64,000 nucleotides of DNA from Paraburkholderia unamae (GCF_003268775.1 NZ_QLSU01000009.1:1-64000), one strand, 5' to 3'; counted from the first letter of the stretch, positions 26,224-35,645 are shown. Made by a program: numbers and translations. The notes: generated from the sequence alone by a model not told the origin.

Positions 26224-27444
26224 ATGCGTGTGCTGCACTTCTATCGAACGTATCTGCCTGATACGGTCGGGGGCGCCGAGCAGTCCATCTATCACCTGTG
26301 CCGCGCGGGGGCGGACCAGGGCGTCGAGAACACCGTGCTCACGCTCACCGCGCAAAGCGGCGGCCCACGCCGCGTGAACCTGCCGGGCCACGTGGTGGAG
26401 CGCGTGCCGAGCGGCTTCAAGGTCGCCTCGGTCGAGCTGTCGCTGCCGGCGATCCGGCGCTTTCGCCAGCTCGCGCGCGAAGCCGACGTGGTCCACTACC
26501 ACTTCCCCTGGCCGATGGCGGACATCGCGCACCTGGCCGCGCGCGTGCGCAAGCCCTCGGTCGTGACGTATCACGCCGACATCCAGCGCCAGCCCACGCT
26601 GCTCGCGATGTACAAGCCGCTCATGCACCGCTTTCTCGGCAGCGTCGATCGCATCGTCGCGACCTCGCCGAACTACGTGGCGACGAGCGACGTGCTGCGG
26701 GCGCATCGCGACAAGGTCGAAGTCGTGCCGCTCGGTCTCACGCGCAGCTTCTATCCGAAGCCCGATGAAGCGCTGTTGCAGAAATGGCGCGAGCGCATCG
26801 GCGGTCCGTTCTTTCTCTTCGTGGGCGTGTTCCGCTACTACAAGGGTTTGAACGTGCTGCTCGAAGCGATCCAGCGCACGGGCTACCCGGTCGTGCTCGT
26901 GGGCGACGGTCCGCTCGCGCCGGAGTTGCGCGCCTACGCGCAGCAGCATCGCATCACGAGCGCGCATTTCACCGGTTTGCTGCCCGAAGAAGACAAGATG
27001 GCGCTCATCGAGCTTTCGCGCGCCATCGTGTTCCCGTCGCCCAACCGCGCCGAGGCGTTCGGCATGACGCTGCTCGAAGGCGCGATGCTCGGCAAGCCGA
27101 TGATCACCTGCGAGATCGGCACCGGCACGAGCTACGTGAATCGCCACGGCGAAACGGGACTGGTTTGCGATCCTAACGATCCCGAAGACCTCGCGCGCGC
27201 GATGAAGGAACTGTGGGACGACCCGCACTGGTGCGAGCTGATGGGCCGCCGCGCCGCGCTGCGTTTCGAAGACCTCTTTACCGCGCATCGCACGGCGCGG
27301 GCCTACCGGCGCATTTACGACGCCGTGGTGGCCGAACACGCGAGCGGCACCGCGAAGGCGGGCGCCGCCAAGGCAGCCGATTTCAGGCGCGAGCCCGCGC
27401 CGCTTTCGGTCGAACGAGATCCGGTAATCGAAGAAAAATCCTGA
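26224..27444 (+). CDS. GT4 glycosyltransferase (WbpZ-like)
   Basis: The 406-residue GT-B enzyme has an N-terminus MRVLHFYRTYLPDTVGGAEQ that closely resembles WbpZ-type rhamnosyl/mannosyltransferases of A-band O-antigen synthesis. Further on it shows TYHADIQRQ, FVGVFRYYKGLNVLLEAI and the E-x7-E motif in EAFGMTLLEGAMLGKP. It lies two bases upstream of the GDP-mannose pyrophosphorylase gene, supporting a GDP-mannose-derived donor. The 117-base gap to the regulator gene shows no clear promoter, so the three may be co-transcribed. Confidence 0.87.
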   Translation: MRVLHFYRTYLPDTVGGAEQSIYHLCRAGADQGVENTVLTLTAQSGGPRRVNLPGHVVERVPSGFKVASVELSLPAIRRFRQLAREADVVHYHFPWPMADIAHLAARVRKPSVVTYHADIQRQPTLLAMYKPLMHRFLGSVDRIVATSPNYVATSDVLRAHRDKVEVVPLGLTRSFYPKPDEALLQKWRERIGGPFFLFVGVFRYYKGLNVLLEAIQRTGYPVVLVGDGPLAPELRAYAQQHRITSAHFTGLLPEEDKMALIELSRAIVFPSPNRAEAFGMTLLEGAMLGKPMITCEIGTGTSYVNRHGETGLVCDPNDPEDLARAMKELWDDPHWCELMGRRAALRFEDLFTAHRTARAYRRIYDAVVAEHASGTAKAGAAKAADFRREPAPLSVERDPVIEEKS

Positions 27445-27446
27445 AC

Positions 27447-28967
27447 ATGACGTTCCCCCAAACCATCGACACCACCGTGCAAGGCGCTCCAGCGGTTTCG
27501 CTCGCTGCGCTCGACATCCTGCCCGTCGTGCTCGCGGGCGGCTCCGGCACGCGCCTGTGGCCGCTTTCGCGCGAGGCGCATCCGAAGCAGCTGATCGGTC
27601 TGCTGGGCGACCGCTCGCTGCTCGAATCGACCGTCACGCGCCTCGACTCGCTCGCTCGGCCGGGCTCGAACGGCGGCCTGCTGATCTGCGCGCAGGAGCA
27701 TCGCTTCATGGTGGCCGACCAGCTCAAGGTGAGCAGCCGCGACTGGCAGGTCATGGTCGAGCCGGCCGGGCGCAACACGGCGCCCGCGCTCACGCTCGCC
27801 GCCATGCGCGCGAGCGCGGGCGGCGGCGACCCGGTGCTCGTCGTCATGCCGGCCGATCACGCGATCTTCGACGCGCCCGCGTTCGCGCGTGCCGTGAACG
27901 CCGCGGCGCGTCTCGCGCAGCAAGGCCGCATCGTCGCGCTCGGCGTGGTGCCGCAGCGCGCCGAAACGGGCTACGGCTATATCGAAACGGGCGCGACGCT
28001 CGAAGGCGACGAGACGACCCGGGCCGCACATGCGCGCGAGTTGTGCCGCTTCGTCGAGAAGCCGCCGCGCGAAGTCGCCGAGGCGTTCCTGGCGGGCGGG
28101 CGTCACTGGTGGAACAGCGGCATCTTCGTGATGCGCGCCTCGGTGTGGCTCGCGGCGATCCGCGCGCTGCGCGCGGACATCGCGCACGCCTGCGAGGACG
28201 CGTACCGCAAGGGCGGCGCGGAGGGCGCCTCGTGGCGCATCGACACGCAGTCGTTCCTCGGCTGCCCGTCCGACTCGATCGACTACGCGGTCATGGAGCG
28301 GCTCGCCGAAGGCGGCCTGCAAGGCGCGGTGGTGCCGCTGGAGGTGGGCTGGTCGGACGTGGGCTCGTGGGACGCCGTCTGGAACATCATGCCGAAGGAC
28401 GCCGCGGGCAACGTCACGCGCGGCGACGTGCTGCTCGAAGATACGTCGGGCACCTATGTGCATTCGGAAGGGCGGCTCGTGGCCTGCGTGGGCACCCAGG
28501 ACCTGATCGTGGTCGAGACCGCCGACGCCGTGCTGGTCGCCGACAAGAGCCGCGCGCAGGACGTGAAGGCGCTGGTCGGCCGCATTCGCGAAGGCGAGCG
28601 CACCGAGGCCGCGCATCACCGCAAGGTCGCGCGCCCCTGGGGCTATTACGACTCGATCGAGCGCGGCTCGCGCTACCAGGTCAAGCGCATCGTGGTCTCG
28701 CCGGGCGCGACGCTCTCGCTGCAACTGCATTACCACCGCAGCGAGCACTGGATCGTGGTGAGCGGCACGGCGCGCGTGACGCGCGGCGACGAAGTGTTCC
28801 TGCTCGGCGAGAACCAGTCGACCTATGTGCCGGTGGGCGTGAAGCACCGCCTCGAAAACGTGGGCCGCGTGCCGCTCGAAATGATCGAGGTGCAGTGCGG
28901 CAGCTATCTCGGCGAGGACGACATCGTGCGCTTCGACGACAACTACGGCCGGCACGTCGAGAAGTAA
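27447..28967 (+). CDS. manC: Mannose-1-phosphate guanylyltransferase / mannose-6-phosphate isomerase
   Basis: The 506-residue bifunctional type II enzyme has the nucleotidyltransferase motif PVVLAGGSGTRLWPLSRE with FVEKPPREVAEAFL. The C-terminal cupin isomerase half has RPWGYYDSIERG and LQLHYHRSEHWIVVSG. It converts fructose-6-phosphate to mannose-6-phosphate and mannose-1-phosphate plus GTP to GDP-mannose. It should feed the glycosyltransferases nearby. No phosphomannomutase, gmd or rmd gene is seen in the window, so rhamnose synthesis, if any, is encoded elsewhere. Confidence 0.95.
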   Translation: MTFPQTIDTTVQGAPAVSLAALDILPVVLAGGSGTRLWPLSREAHPKQLIGLLGDRSLLESTVTRLDSLARPGSNGGLLICAQEHRFMVADQLKVSSRDWQVMVEPAGRNTAPALTLAAMRASAGGGDPVLVVMPADHAIFDAPAFARAVNAAARLAQQGRIVALGVVPQRAETGYGYIETGATLEGDETTRAAHARELCRFVEKPPREVAEAFLAGGRHWWNSGIFVMRASVWLAAIRALRADIAHACEDAYRKGGAEGASWRIDTQSFLGCPSDSIDYAVMERLAEGGLQGAVVPLEVGWSDVGSWDAVWNIMPKDAAGNVTRGDVLLEDTSGTYVHSEGRLVACVGTQDLIVVETADAVLVADKSRAQDVKALVGRIREGERTEAAHHRKVARPWGYYDSIERGSRYQVKRIVVSPGATLSLQLHYHRSEHWIVVSGTARVTRGDEVFLLGENQSTYVPVGVKHRLENVGRVPLEMIEVQCGSYLGEDDIVRFDDNYGRHVEK

Positions 28968-29004
28968 GCGGAAATAAGCCGAAACAAGCGCGAACGGCGT
29001 GCAA

Positions 29005-29045
29005 TAAAAAGACGGCGGCGCGACCTCGCAGGGTCGCGCCGCCGT
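29005..29045 (-). terminator. Intrinsic terminator between manC and the kynurenine operon
   Basis: A 14-bp GC-rich stem (29012-29025 with 29032-29045) is followed on the minus strand by CTTTTTATT, so it mainly ends the kynBUA transcript. It may also slow plus-strand transcripts from manC. Confidence 0.85.
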
Positions 29046-29052
29046 TTGCGCT

Positions 29053-30003
29053 TTACAGCACCGTGCGCACGTGCCAAAGCTCGGGAAACAGCACGACGTC
29101 GAGCATCTTGCGCAGATACGGCGCGCCGTTCGTGCCGCCCGTGCCCTGCTTGAAGCCGATGATGCGCTCGACCGTCGTCACGTGACGGAAGCGCCATTGA
29201 CGGAACGCGTCTTCGAGATCGACGAGTTCTTCGGCCATCTCGTACAAATCCCAGTACTGCGAAGGATTGCGATACACCTCGAGCCACGCCGCCTCGACGC
29301 TCGCGTCGTGCGCCGTCGCCTGCGACCAGTCGCGGTTCAGGCGCTCGGGTGCGATCGCGAAGCCGCGCCGCGCGAGCAGGCGGATCACTTCGTCGTAGAA
29401 CGAGGGCGCTTCGAGCGTCGCTTTCACCTGCTCGAAAATCTCGGGCCGGTGCTCGTGCGGCTTGAGCATCTGCACGTTCTTGTTGCCGAGCAGAAACTCG
29501 ATCTGCCGGTACTGATACGACTGGAAGCCCGATGAAGCGCCCAGATATGGCCGCATGGCCGTGTACTCGGAGGGCGTGAGCGTGGAGAGCACGTTCCACG
29601 CCTGCACGAGCTGCTCCATGATGCGCGAGACGCGCGCGAGCTGCTTGAACGCGGGCGGCAGCGCATCGCGATGCACGTTGGCGAGCGCCGCGCGCAACTC
29701 ATAGAGCGCGAGTTTCATCCACAGTTCGCTCGTCTGGTGCTGCACGATGAACAGCATCTCGTTGTGATCGGGCGAAAGCGGATGCTGCGCGTTGAGCACC
29801 GAATCGAGCGCGAGATAGTCGCCGTAGCTCATCGACTTCGAAAAGTCGAGTTGCGCGTCGTGCCAGCCGTCGCCTTTATCGGCCGAGGTCGAGGGTTGTG
29901 CCGTGGGCGCCTGCGCGCCGTGCCCGAACGGGCAGCCGCCGCGCGGTGCGTTGGCGGTTTCGTCGGTCTCGGGCACGCCGGGAATCTGCATGTGATCGTT
30001 CAT
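29053..30003 (-). CDS. kynA: Tryptophan 2,3-dioxygenase
   Basis: The 316-residue haem dioxygenase converts L-tryptophan to N-formylkynurenine. Family signatures include FIVQHQTSELWMKLALYELR, YLGASSGFQSYQYRQIEFLL and the C-terminal haem-ligand region FRHVTTVERIIGFKQGTGG. Its N-terminal 45 residues are a poorly conserved Gly/Ala/Pro-rich extension. A strong GAGGAG precedes the start at six bases. It is the last gene of the minus-strand operon, 10 bases after kynU. Confidence 0.96.
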   Translation of the reverse strand: MNDHMQIPGVPETDETANAPRGGCPFGHGAQAPTAQPSTSADKGDGWHDAQLDFSKSMSYGDYLALDSVLNAQHPLSPDHNEMLFIVQHQTSELWMKLALYELRAALANVHRDALPPAFKQLARVSRIMEQLVQAWNVLSTLTPSEYTAMRPYLGASSGFQSYQYRQIEFLLGNKNVQMLKPHEHRPEIFEQVKATLEAPSFYDEVIRLLARRGFAIAPERLNRDWSQATAHDASVEAAWLEVYRNPSQYWDLYEMAEELVDLEDAFRQWRFRHVTTVERIIGFKQGTGGTNGAPYLRKMLDVVLFPELWHVRTVL

Positions 30004-30013
30004 GTGCCGCTCC

Positions 30014-31264
30014 TCAGGTCACCGCGCCGCGTTCGGCGAATTCGGGCTTGCGCCAGGACTCGGTCGCGAGCACGTCGCGCAGCGTCTCCACGGCGTCCCA
30101 CACATCGACGTGACGCAGATACAGCGGCGTGAAGCCGAAGCGCAGCACGCGCGGCTCGCGATAGTCGCCGATCACGCCGCGCGCGATCAGCGCCTGCATC
30201 ACCTCATAGCCGTGCGGATGCTCGAAGCTCACGTGCGAGCCGCGTTGCGCATGCTCGCGCGGCGTCACCAGCGTGAGGCCGTATGCCTTGCAGCGCGTTT
30301 CGACCAGTTCGATGAAGAGATCGGTGAGCGCGAGCGACTTGCGGCGGATCGCCTGCATGTCGGTTTGCAGGAACACGTCGAGGCCGCATTCGACGAGCGC
30401 CATCGAAATGATCGGCTGGGTGCCGCAGAGGTAGCGGGCGATGCCGTCGTCGGGGCGGTACTCCGGGTTCATCTCGAACGGCTTCCTGTGCCCCCACCAG
30501 CCCGAGAGCGGCTGCGAGAACGCGCTCTGGTGGCGCCTGGGCACCCACACGAAGCCGGGCGAGCCGGGGCCGCCGTTCAGGTACTTGTACGTGCAGCCCA
30601 CGGCGTAGTCGGCGTTCGCGCCGTTCAGGTCCACGGGCACCGCGCCCGCCGAATGCGCGAGATCCCACAGCGCGAGCGCGCCCTGCGCGTGGATGTGTTC
30701 GGTGAGCGCGCGCATGTCGTGCATCTCGCCCGTGCGGTAGTTCACGTGCGTGATCATCGCCACGGCCACGTCGTCGCGGATCGCGGCGGGCAGCTCGGAC
30801 GGATCGTCGACGAGGCGCAGTTCATAGCCGCGGTCGAGTTGTTCGATGAGGCCTTGCGCGATGTAGAGATCGCTCGGGAAGTTCGAGCGCTCGGACACGA
30901 TCACGCGGCGCTTCGGGTCGCGCGCGTTCTGCACGCGCAGCGCGGCGGAGAGCGCCTTGAACAGGTTGATCGAAATGGTGTCGGTGACGACGACTTCGTC
31001 GTCGGCCGCGCCGATCAGCTTCGCGAGCTTGTTGCCGAGGCGCTTGGGCATGGCGAACCAGCCCGCCGTGTTCCAGCTGCGGATGAGGCCTTCGCCCCAT
31101 TCGGCGCCGATCACGGCCTGCGCGCGCGCGGCCGAGGCCGACGGCGGCACGCCGAGCGAGTTGCCGTCGAGATAGATGGTGCCGGCTGCGAGCGTGAATT
31201 GCTCGCGCAAGGCGGCGAGCGGATCGGCGTGATCGGCGGCCAGGGCTTCGTTGCGGTCGTTCAT
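30014..31264 (-). CDS. kynU: Kynureninase
   Basis: The 416-residue PLP enzyme cleaves kynurenine to anthranilate and alanine. Visible motifs are YLDGNSLGVPP near the N-terminus, WDLAHSAGAVPVDLNGANAD (PLP-binding Asp) and YAVGCTYKYLNGGPG with the Schiff-base Lys. The middle gene of the kynBUA operon, it is 57 bases from kynB and 10 from kynA. Anthranilate formed here can enter central metabolism or alkylquinolone synthesis, depending on strain. Confidence 0.96.
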   Translation of the reverse strand: MNDRNEALAADHADPLAALREQFTLAAGTIYLDGNSLGVPPSASAARAQAVIGAEWGEGLIRSWNTAGWFAMPKRLGNKLAKLIGAADDEVVVTDTISINLFKALSAALRVQNARDPKRRVIVSERSNFPSDLYIAQGLIEQLDRGYELRLVDDPSELPAAIRDDVAVAMITHVNYRTGEMHDMRALTEHIHAQGALALWDLAHSAGAVPVDLNGANADYAVGCTYKYLNGGPGSPGFVWVPRRHQSAFSQPLSGWWGHRKPFEMNPEYRPDDGIARYLCGTQPIISMALVECGLDVFLQTDMQAIRRKSLALTDLFIELVETRCKAYGLTLVTPREHAQRGSHVSFEHPHGYEVMQALIARGVIGDYREPRVLRFGFTPLYLRHVDVWDAVETLRDVLATESWRKPEFAERGAVT

Positions 31265-31321
31265 GTCTGCGTTTCGGTGTTGGGCGGTGTTGGGCGCAAT
31301 GAGCGGGATAGCGGTTTCTTT

Positions 31322-31963
31322 TCAGCGAGTGCTGGCGGGCAGCGCGCGCAGCACGGCGCGCACGGGGCTCGCGTCGAGCGTTGCGAACTTCAGCGGCAAC
31401 GCGATCAGTTCGTAGTCGCCGGGCGGCACCGCGTCGAGCACGACGCCTTCGAGGATCGCCATGCGGTGCGCGCGGATACGGTGATGCGCGTCCATCGTCT
31501 TCGACTCCTGCGGGTCGAGCGAGGGCGTGTCGATGCCGATGAGGCGCACGCCGTGCGCGGCGAGCAGGTCGACGGTTTGCGGCGCGACGGCGCAAAACGC
31601 GCTGTCCCAGCGGTCCTGCGGCGCGTGCGCGTAGGTGCGCAGCAGCACGCGCGGCGGGATGCCTTGCAGCGCGCCTTGCACATGCTCGGGCAGCACGAGG
31701 GGCGCGGCGCCCACGCAATGAATCACGCGGCACGCGCCGAGATACGTGTCGAGCGGCACCGCGCCGATCGGCGCGCCTTTGGCGTCGTAGTGCAGCGGGG
31801 CGTCGGTATGCGCGCCGGTGTGTGGCGAAAGTGTCACGCGCGCGACGTTGACCGGCGAGCCGGCCTCCATGCGCCAGACGCGTTCGACGCCAACGGGCGT
31901 ATCGCCCGGCCAGACGGGCGTTTCAGGGTGGATGGGCGGGGAAATGTCCCAGAGGTCGTTCAT
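31322..31963 (-). CDS. kynB: Kynurenine formamidase
   Basis: The 213-residue cyclase-like hydrolase removes formate from N-formylkynurenine. The N-terminus LWDISPPIHPETPVWPGDTP and the metal-site motif SPHTGAHTDAPLHYD are diagnostic of bacterial KynB. A GIDTPSLDPQES segment follows. It is the first gene of the minus-strand operon and is transcribed divergently from kynR. Confidence 0.95.
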   Translation of the reverse strand: MNDLWDISPPIHPETPVWPGDTPVGVERVWRMEAGSPVNVARVTLSPHTGAHTDAPLHYDAKGAPIGAVPLDTYLGACRVIHCVGAAPLVLPEHVQGALQGIPPRVLLRTYAHAPQDRWDSAFCAVAPQTVDLLAAHGVRLIGIDTPSLDPQESKTMDAHHRIRAHRMAILEGVVLDAVPPGDYELIALPLKFATLDASPVRAVLRALPASTR

Positions 31964-32094
31964 CTCGTTGAGCAGGTTGTCTCCGTATTTTTCGAATGAT
32001 AGGCAACCCTGCGTGAAATGTGCTTGCGAAAAAAACGCCGCAAACTACAGTTGTTGGCACATAATTTGTTACAAGACGGGAATGGAGACCAAAT
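31964..32094. promoter_or_regulatory. Divergent kynB/kynR control region
   Basis: This 131-base A+T-richer gap must hold both promoters. For kynR, CATAAT at 32060-32065 is a plausible -10, and GGAG at 32084-32087 gives a good ribosome site. For kynB, TATCAT on the minus strand near 31996-32001 is a 5/6 -10 match. KynR of Pseudomonas activates kynBU in response to kynurenine; binding here is inferred. Confidence 0.6.
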
Positions 32095-32601
32095 ATGAAC
32101 GCAATCTCGCTGGATGCTACCGATTGCCGTATTCTCGCCGTGCTGCAAAATGAGGGGCGGATTAGTAATCTCGACCTGGCGGAGCGTATTTCGCTCTCGC
32201 CGTCGGCGTGCCTGCGCCGTTTGCGGCTGCTCGAGGATCAGGGTGTGGTGGAGCGTTATCGAGCCAGTTTGAACCGGGAGATTCTCGGCTTCGAGATGGA
32301 GGCTTTCGTGCAGGTGTCGATGCGCAACGACCAGGAAAGCTGGCACGAGCGCTTCGTCTCGGCGCTGCGCGACTGGCCGGAGGTGGTGGGGGCGTACGTC
32401 GTCACGGGCGAGACGCACTACCTGCTGCGCGTGCTCGCGCACAACCTCAAGCACTACTCGGACTTCGTGCTCAACAAGCTGTACAAGGCGCCGGGCGTGA
32501 TGGACATCCGCTCGAACATCGTGCTCACGACGCTCAAGGCGGAAGCGGGCGTGCCGGTGGACCTGATCGCCCAGCGCGAGCCGAAGACCGCGCAGGTGTA
32601 G
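32095..32601 (+). CDS. kynR: Lrp/AsnC-family regulator of kynurenine catabolism
   Basis: The 168-residue protein has an N-terminal winged HTH (DATDCRILAVLQNEGRISNL, then LSPSACLRRLRLLEDQGVVE) and a C-terminal RAM ligand-binding domain (EVVGAYVVTGETHYLLRVLA). Divergent placement from kynBUA identifies it as the likely kynurenine-responsive activator, as in Pseudomonas. It is a typical length for the family and has a clear ribosome-binding site. Confidence 0.9.
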   Translation: MNAISLDATDCRILAVLQNEGRISNLDLAERISLSPSACLRRLRLLEDQGVVERYRASLNREILGFEMEAFVQVSMRNDQESWHERFVSALRDWPEVVGAYVVTGETHYLLRVLAHNLKHYSDFVLNKLYKAPGVMDIRSNIVLTTLKAEAGVPVDLIAQREPKTAQV

Positions 32602-32653
32602 GGGCGCGGGCCCGCACCTGGGCTCGCGACCGCGCGGCTGACAACCTCGGGGC

Positions 32654-33166
32654 TTACAACGATTGAAGCTGGTGGAACGCGCCGCCGTGGAACACGAGCG
32701 GCGAAGCGTTCGCGCCGTCCTCGCGCACGCCGCAGCGCTCCACCTCGCCCACGAAGATCACGTGGTCGCCTTCGTCGTAGCGGCTGCGGTTGTGGCACTC
32801 GAACCACGCGATCGCCCCGTCCAGCACGGGCATGCCGGTGTCGCCGGCCGCGTGCGAGACGCCCTCGAAGCGGTCGCCCTTCACGGTCGCGAAGCGCTTG
32901 CACAGGTCGAGCTGCGACGCCGCGAGCACATTGATCACATAGTGAGGGTTCGAGCGGAACACGGGCATGGAAGCCGAGCGCGTGGCGAGGCTCCAGAGCA
33001 CGAGCGGCGGGCTGAGCGAGACCGAGTTGAACGAGCTGGCCGTGATGCCGATGAGCTGGCCGTCGGGCGCGCGCGTCGTGATCACGGTGACGCCGGTGGC
33101 GAACTGGCCGAGCGCGCGGCGGAATGCGCCGTCGTCGAAATTGGGCGGGCTGGCGCGGCGGGTCAT
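32654..33166 (-). CDS. Flavin reductase / FMN-binding split-barrel protein
   Basis: The 170-residue protein shows the flavin reductase-like pattern: FRRALGQFATGVTVITTRAP, ITASSFNSVSLSPPLVLWSL and AIAWFECHNRSRYDEGDHVIFVG split by short turns. Such proteins supply reduced FMN/FAD to two-component monooxygenases. AAAGG about eight bases before the ATG supports the start. It is convergent with kynR. No partner monooxygenase is visible in this window. Confidence 0.88.
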   Translation of the reverse strand: MTRRASPPNFDDGAFRRALGQFATGVTVITTRAPDGQLIGITASSFNSVSLSPPLVLWSLATRSASMPVFRSNPHYVINVLAASQLDLCKRFATVKGDRFEGVSHAAGDTGMPVLDGAIAWFECHNRSRYDEGDHVIFVGEVERCGVREDGANASPLVFHGGAFHQLQSL

Positions 33167-33567
33167 CGGGGCAGGCCTTTGCGGGCCGCGCGCGTGGCGG
33201 CGGGAGAGGAAATCGGGATCAACGTCATGTGGAAAATCGGCGAATTGTCACAATTTTAGCGGAAGCGACGGATGGCGGCTCGCGCGAGCCGCAGTTCAGT
33301 GCGCAGCGCGGTGCCCGGTGCAGTGCGCCGTGCAGTGATTTCCGCGACTCATCCGAAAGGAGCGGAGCAGGACCCGGGCGGTCGAAACGGCCATCCCCGG
33401 TGTGATGTCGTGACGGACCCTGGAAGTCCGGGCCGCACGGGAGGTCGGGACTCCCTTGAATCCGGACTCGGGAGTGACTTTGTGTCTGTCAACACACAAA
33501 CTCGCCACCCTCGCGCAGGTTACCTTCTTGGCGGGAGCCACGATAGAGAGCAGCCGCGGAGCGCGAC
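33167..33567. other. Intergenic region with lac-like palindrome
   Basis: No gene is seen. A perfect palindrome AATTGT-C-ACAATT at 33243-33255 lies about 80 bases upstream of the flavin reductase start and could be an operator. A hairpin TTTGTGT/ACACAAA occurs at 33479-33500. Short GTGCAG-type direct repeats lie near 33297-33340. GGAG six bases before 33568 serves the next gene. Confidence 0.45.
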
Positions 33568-34695
33568 ATGGGACAGTCGATTGCAGACTCGAGATACGCC
33601 ACCCTCGACGGCTTACGCGGCATGGCGGCGATGGTGGTTGTCTTCGCGCACTTCCAGGGGCTGTACCACCTGCCGTACATCGAGCACGGGTATCTTGCGG
33701 TCGATCTCTTCTTCGCGATGAGCGGCTTCGTCATCGCCAATGCTTACGACCGGAAGCTTTCGTCAGGCGAACTAAACTGGCAGCAGTACTTCACATTGCG
33801 ATTGTTCCGCCTGTATCCGCTTTACCTCGCCGGTCTCGTACTCGGCGTCGTTGCCCTGGCGTACCGGCTGCCTGCATCCGACTGGTCCGACATCGCCTCC
33901 GCGGTCCCGGCCGGGTTGCTCATGATGCCCTCGCACACGCCCCTGCGGACCTACTACCCGGTCCAGTGGACGATCGACTTCCTCTATCCGCTGGATCATC
34001 CTGCGTGGTCGCTGTTCTTCGAACTGATCGCGAGCCTTGCGTATGGCCTGTTCTTCCGCTACCTGACCACACGGCGGCTCATCTTCATCATGTGCGTGTC
34101 GGCTGTCGCCCTCGCAACAGCGGCTTATACCGTGGGCCTGTGCAACGGGTTTGTCTGGCAATCGTTCTATGTGGGCTTTGCGCGCCTCGGCTATGCCTTT
34201 CCCGCCGGTCTGCTGTTATACCGGCTCCAGCAGCCCGCGCGCAGGCGTGAATCGCGTTCGGCGATCTTCATCGTCGCGCTGGCGTTCGGCCTGCTCTTCA
34301 TGCCCTGGCCGATGCACAACCAGCCCGCGGTCGCGGTCGACCTGCTGCTCGTGCTCGTCGCCTTCCCCGCCATTGTCTGGGCGGCATGCCGGGTGGAGCC
34401 CCCCGCTCGCTGGCTGCGCCTCTTCGCTTTTTCGGGGGCGATCTCGTATGCCGTCTACGTCCTCCATGTGCCGTTCGGGTTCCTCCTGGAGGACCTCACC
34501 CGCAACAGCCACTTTCTGCGCCATCCGGCCGGCGTGAGCGCGGCGCTCCTGTTCCCCGGCGTCGTGCTGCTGACGTGGTGCGTCGACCGCTACTACGACA
34601 CGCCCGTGCGCCGGGCCCTGCTCGCGCGCTCGCGCGGCTGGCTCGCGCCGCGTCCGAAACGCACCGACGCCGCGGACGCGACCATGCCGCAATAA
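33568..34695 (+). CDS. Acyltransferase 3 (OafA-like) membrane protein
   Basis: The 375-residue integral membrane protein begins with YATLDGLRGMAAMVVVFAHF, the family's catalytic N-terminal motif with RG followed by a histidine. It continues with GYLAVDLFFAMSGFVIANAY and about ten membrane helices. Such enzymes O-acetylate surface glycans or modify lipids, moving acyl groups across the inner membrane. It stands alone, with GGAG six bases before the ATG. Its target is unknown. Confidence 0.9.
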   Translation: MGQSIADSRYATLDGLRGMAAMVVVFAHFQGLYHLPYIEHGYLAVDLFFAMSGFVIANAYDRKLSSGELNWQQYFTLRLFRLYPLYLAGLVLGVVALAYRLPASDWSDIASAVPAGLLMMPSHTPLRTYYPVQWTIDFLYPLDHPAWSLFFELIASLAYGLFFRYLTTRRLIFIMCVSAVALATAAYTVGLCNGFVWQSFYVGFARLGYAFPAGLLLYRLQQPARRRESRSAIFIVALAFGLLFMPWPMHNQPAVAVDLLLVLVAFPAIVWAACRVEPPARWLRLFAFSGAISYAVYVLHVPFGFLLEDLTRNSHFLRHPAGVSAALLFPGVVLLTWCVDRYYDTPVRRALLARSRGWLAPRPKRTDAADATMPQ

Positions 34696-35034
34696 GTCCG
34701 GCTCCCTGCGTCCGTTACTCGGGCGCAGGTTTTGCCCGGCGGGCGTGCCAACATCCGGTGCCCGAGGCAGGGTTGCCAGCCGCGGCCAATCTCGAAGAGG
34801 ATTTGCTTTCGCTTCTTCCGCTTGCGGAGGGCACGGCATTCTTTGGCTTCGCTGAAGTCATCGAAATCGCGGCCTGCCTTGAAATCCGTCCTGACGATCC
34901 ACATACCACAAAGGTTGGGGGAGACCACGATTAGTCGTCATCCTGCAAAACGGGTTGACGGGTAAACTGGACCCGAATGGACCCGCCACGGCTGAATGAC
35001 AAGCCTCCCGGATCTTGGATAACCTATTGATTTC
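34696..35034. other. Gene-free stretch, nothing recognised
   Basis: Several short frames overlap here on both strands, none with convincing start, codon pattern or family motif. Base composition is lower in G+C than in the flanking genes, particularly at 34850-35030. It could be a decayed gene or insertion remnant, but I found no terminal repeats to support that. Confidence 0.3.
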
Positions 35035-35586
35035 ATGGTGATTGGTATGAGTGAAATTGCAACGTTGGGCGGCGGATGTTTCTGGTGCCTCGAAGCGGTG
35101 TATTTGCGCGTGGACGGCGTGGAGGCGGTGGAATCGGGCTACGCGGGCGGCCACGTCGCGAACCCGAGCTACGAGCAGGTGTGCGACGGCGAGACGGGCC
35201 ACGCGGAGGTCGTGAACGTGCAGTTCGACCCCGCGAAGATCGGCTACCGCGAGATTCTCGACATCTTTTTCGCGATTCACGATCCGACGCAACTGAACCG
35301 CCAGGGCAATGACGTCGGCACGCAGTACCGTTCGGTGATCTTCACGCATTCGCAGGCGCAGCGCGAGACGGCGGAGCAGGCGATTCGCGAGATCGCCGCC
35401 GAGGGCGTGTACGAAGGCAAGATCGTCACCCAGGTGCTGCCGCTCGACGGCAACTACTTCCCCGCCGAGGCCTATCACCAGAACTACTTCGCGCAGCATC
35501 CGAACCAGGGCTATTGCTCGTTCGTGGTCGCGCCGAAGGTCGCGAAGTTCCGCCAGAAGTTCGCGCACCGGCTGAAAGCGGAATAA
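35035..35586 (+). CDS. msrA: Peptide-methionine (S)-S-oxide reductase
   Basis: The 183-residue MsrA repairs methionine-S-sulfoxide in proteins. The catalytic motif GCFWC with its Cys nucleophile lies near residue 15. The family signatures VESGYAGGHVANPSYEQVC, GHAEVVNVQFDP and DVGTQYRSVIF follow. A second in-frame ATG at 35047 gives the more usual N-terminus MSEIATLGGG; neither start has a strong ribosome site. It is monocistronic as far as can be seen. Confidence 0.95.
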   Translation: MVIGMSEIATLGGGCFWCLEAVYLRVDGVEAVESGYAGGHVANPSYEQVCDGETGHAEVVNVQFDPAKIGYREILDIFFAIHDPTQLNRQGNDVGTQYRSVIFTHSQAQRETAEQAIREIAAEGVYEGKIVTQVLPLDGNYFPAEAYHQNYFAQHPNQGYCSFVVAPKVAKFRQKFAHRLKAE

Positions 35587-35610
35587 GGCGGAATAAGGCG
35601 GAATAAGGCG
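35581..35610 (+). repeat. Three tandem copies of a 10-base unit at the msrA 3' end
   Basis: GAATAAGGCG occurs three times without change, starting within the last codons of msrA. It gives repeated TAA stops in one frame and probably arose by replication slippage. Confidence 0.85.
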
Positions 35611-35645
35611 CAAGGCGCGCGGACGCGGCACGACGGGCCGCGCGC

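Noticed and set aside
34696..35034. Possible insertion-sequence remnant before msrA
   Set aside because: Lower G+C and broken frames are suggestive, but no terminal inverted repeats, target duplication or transposase motif could be seen.
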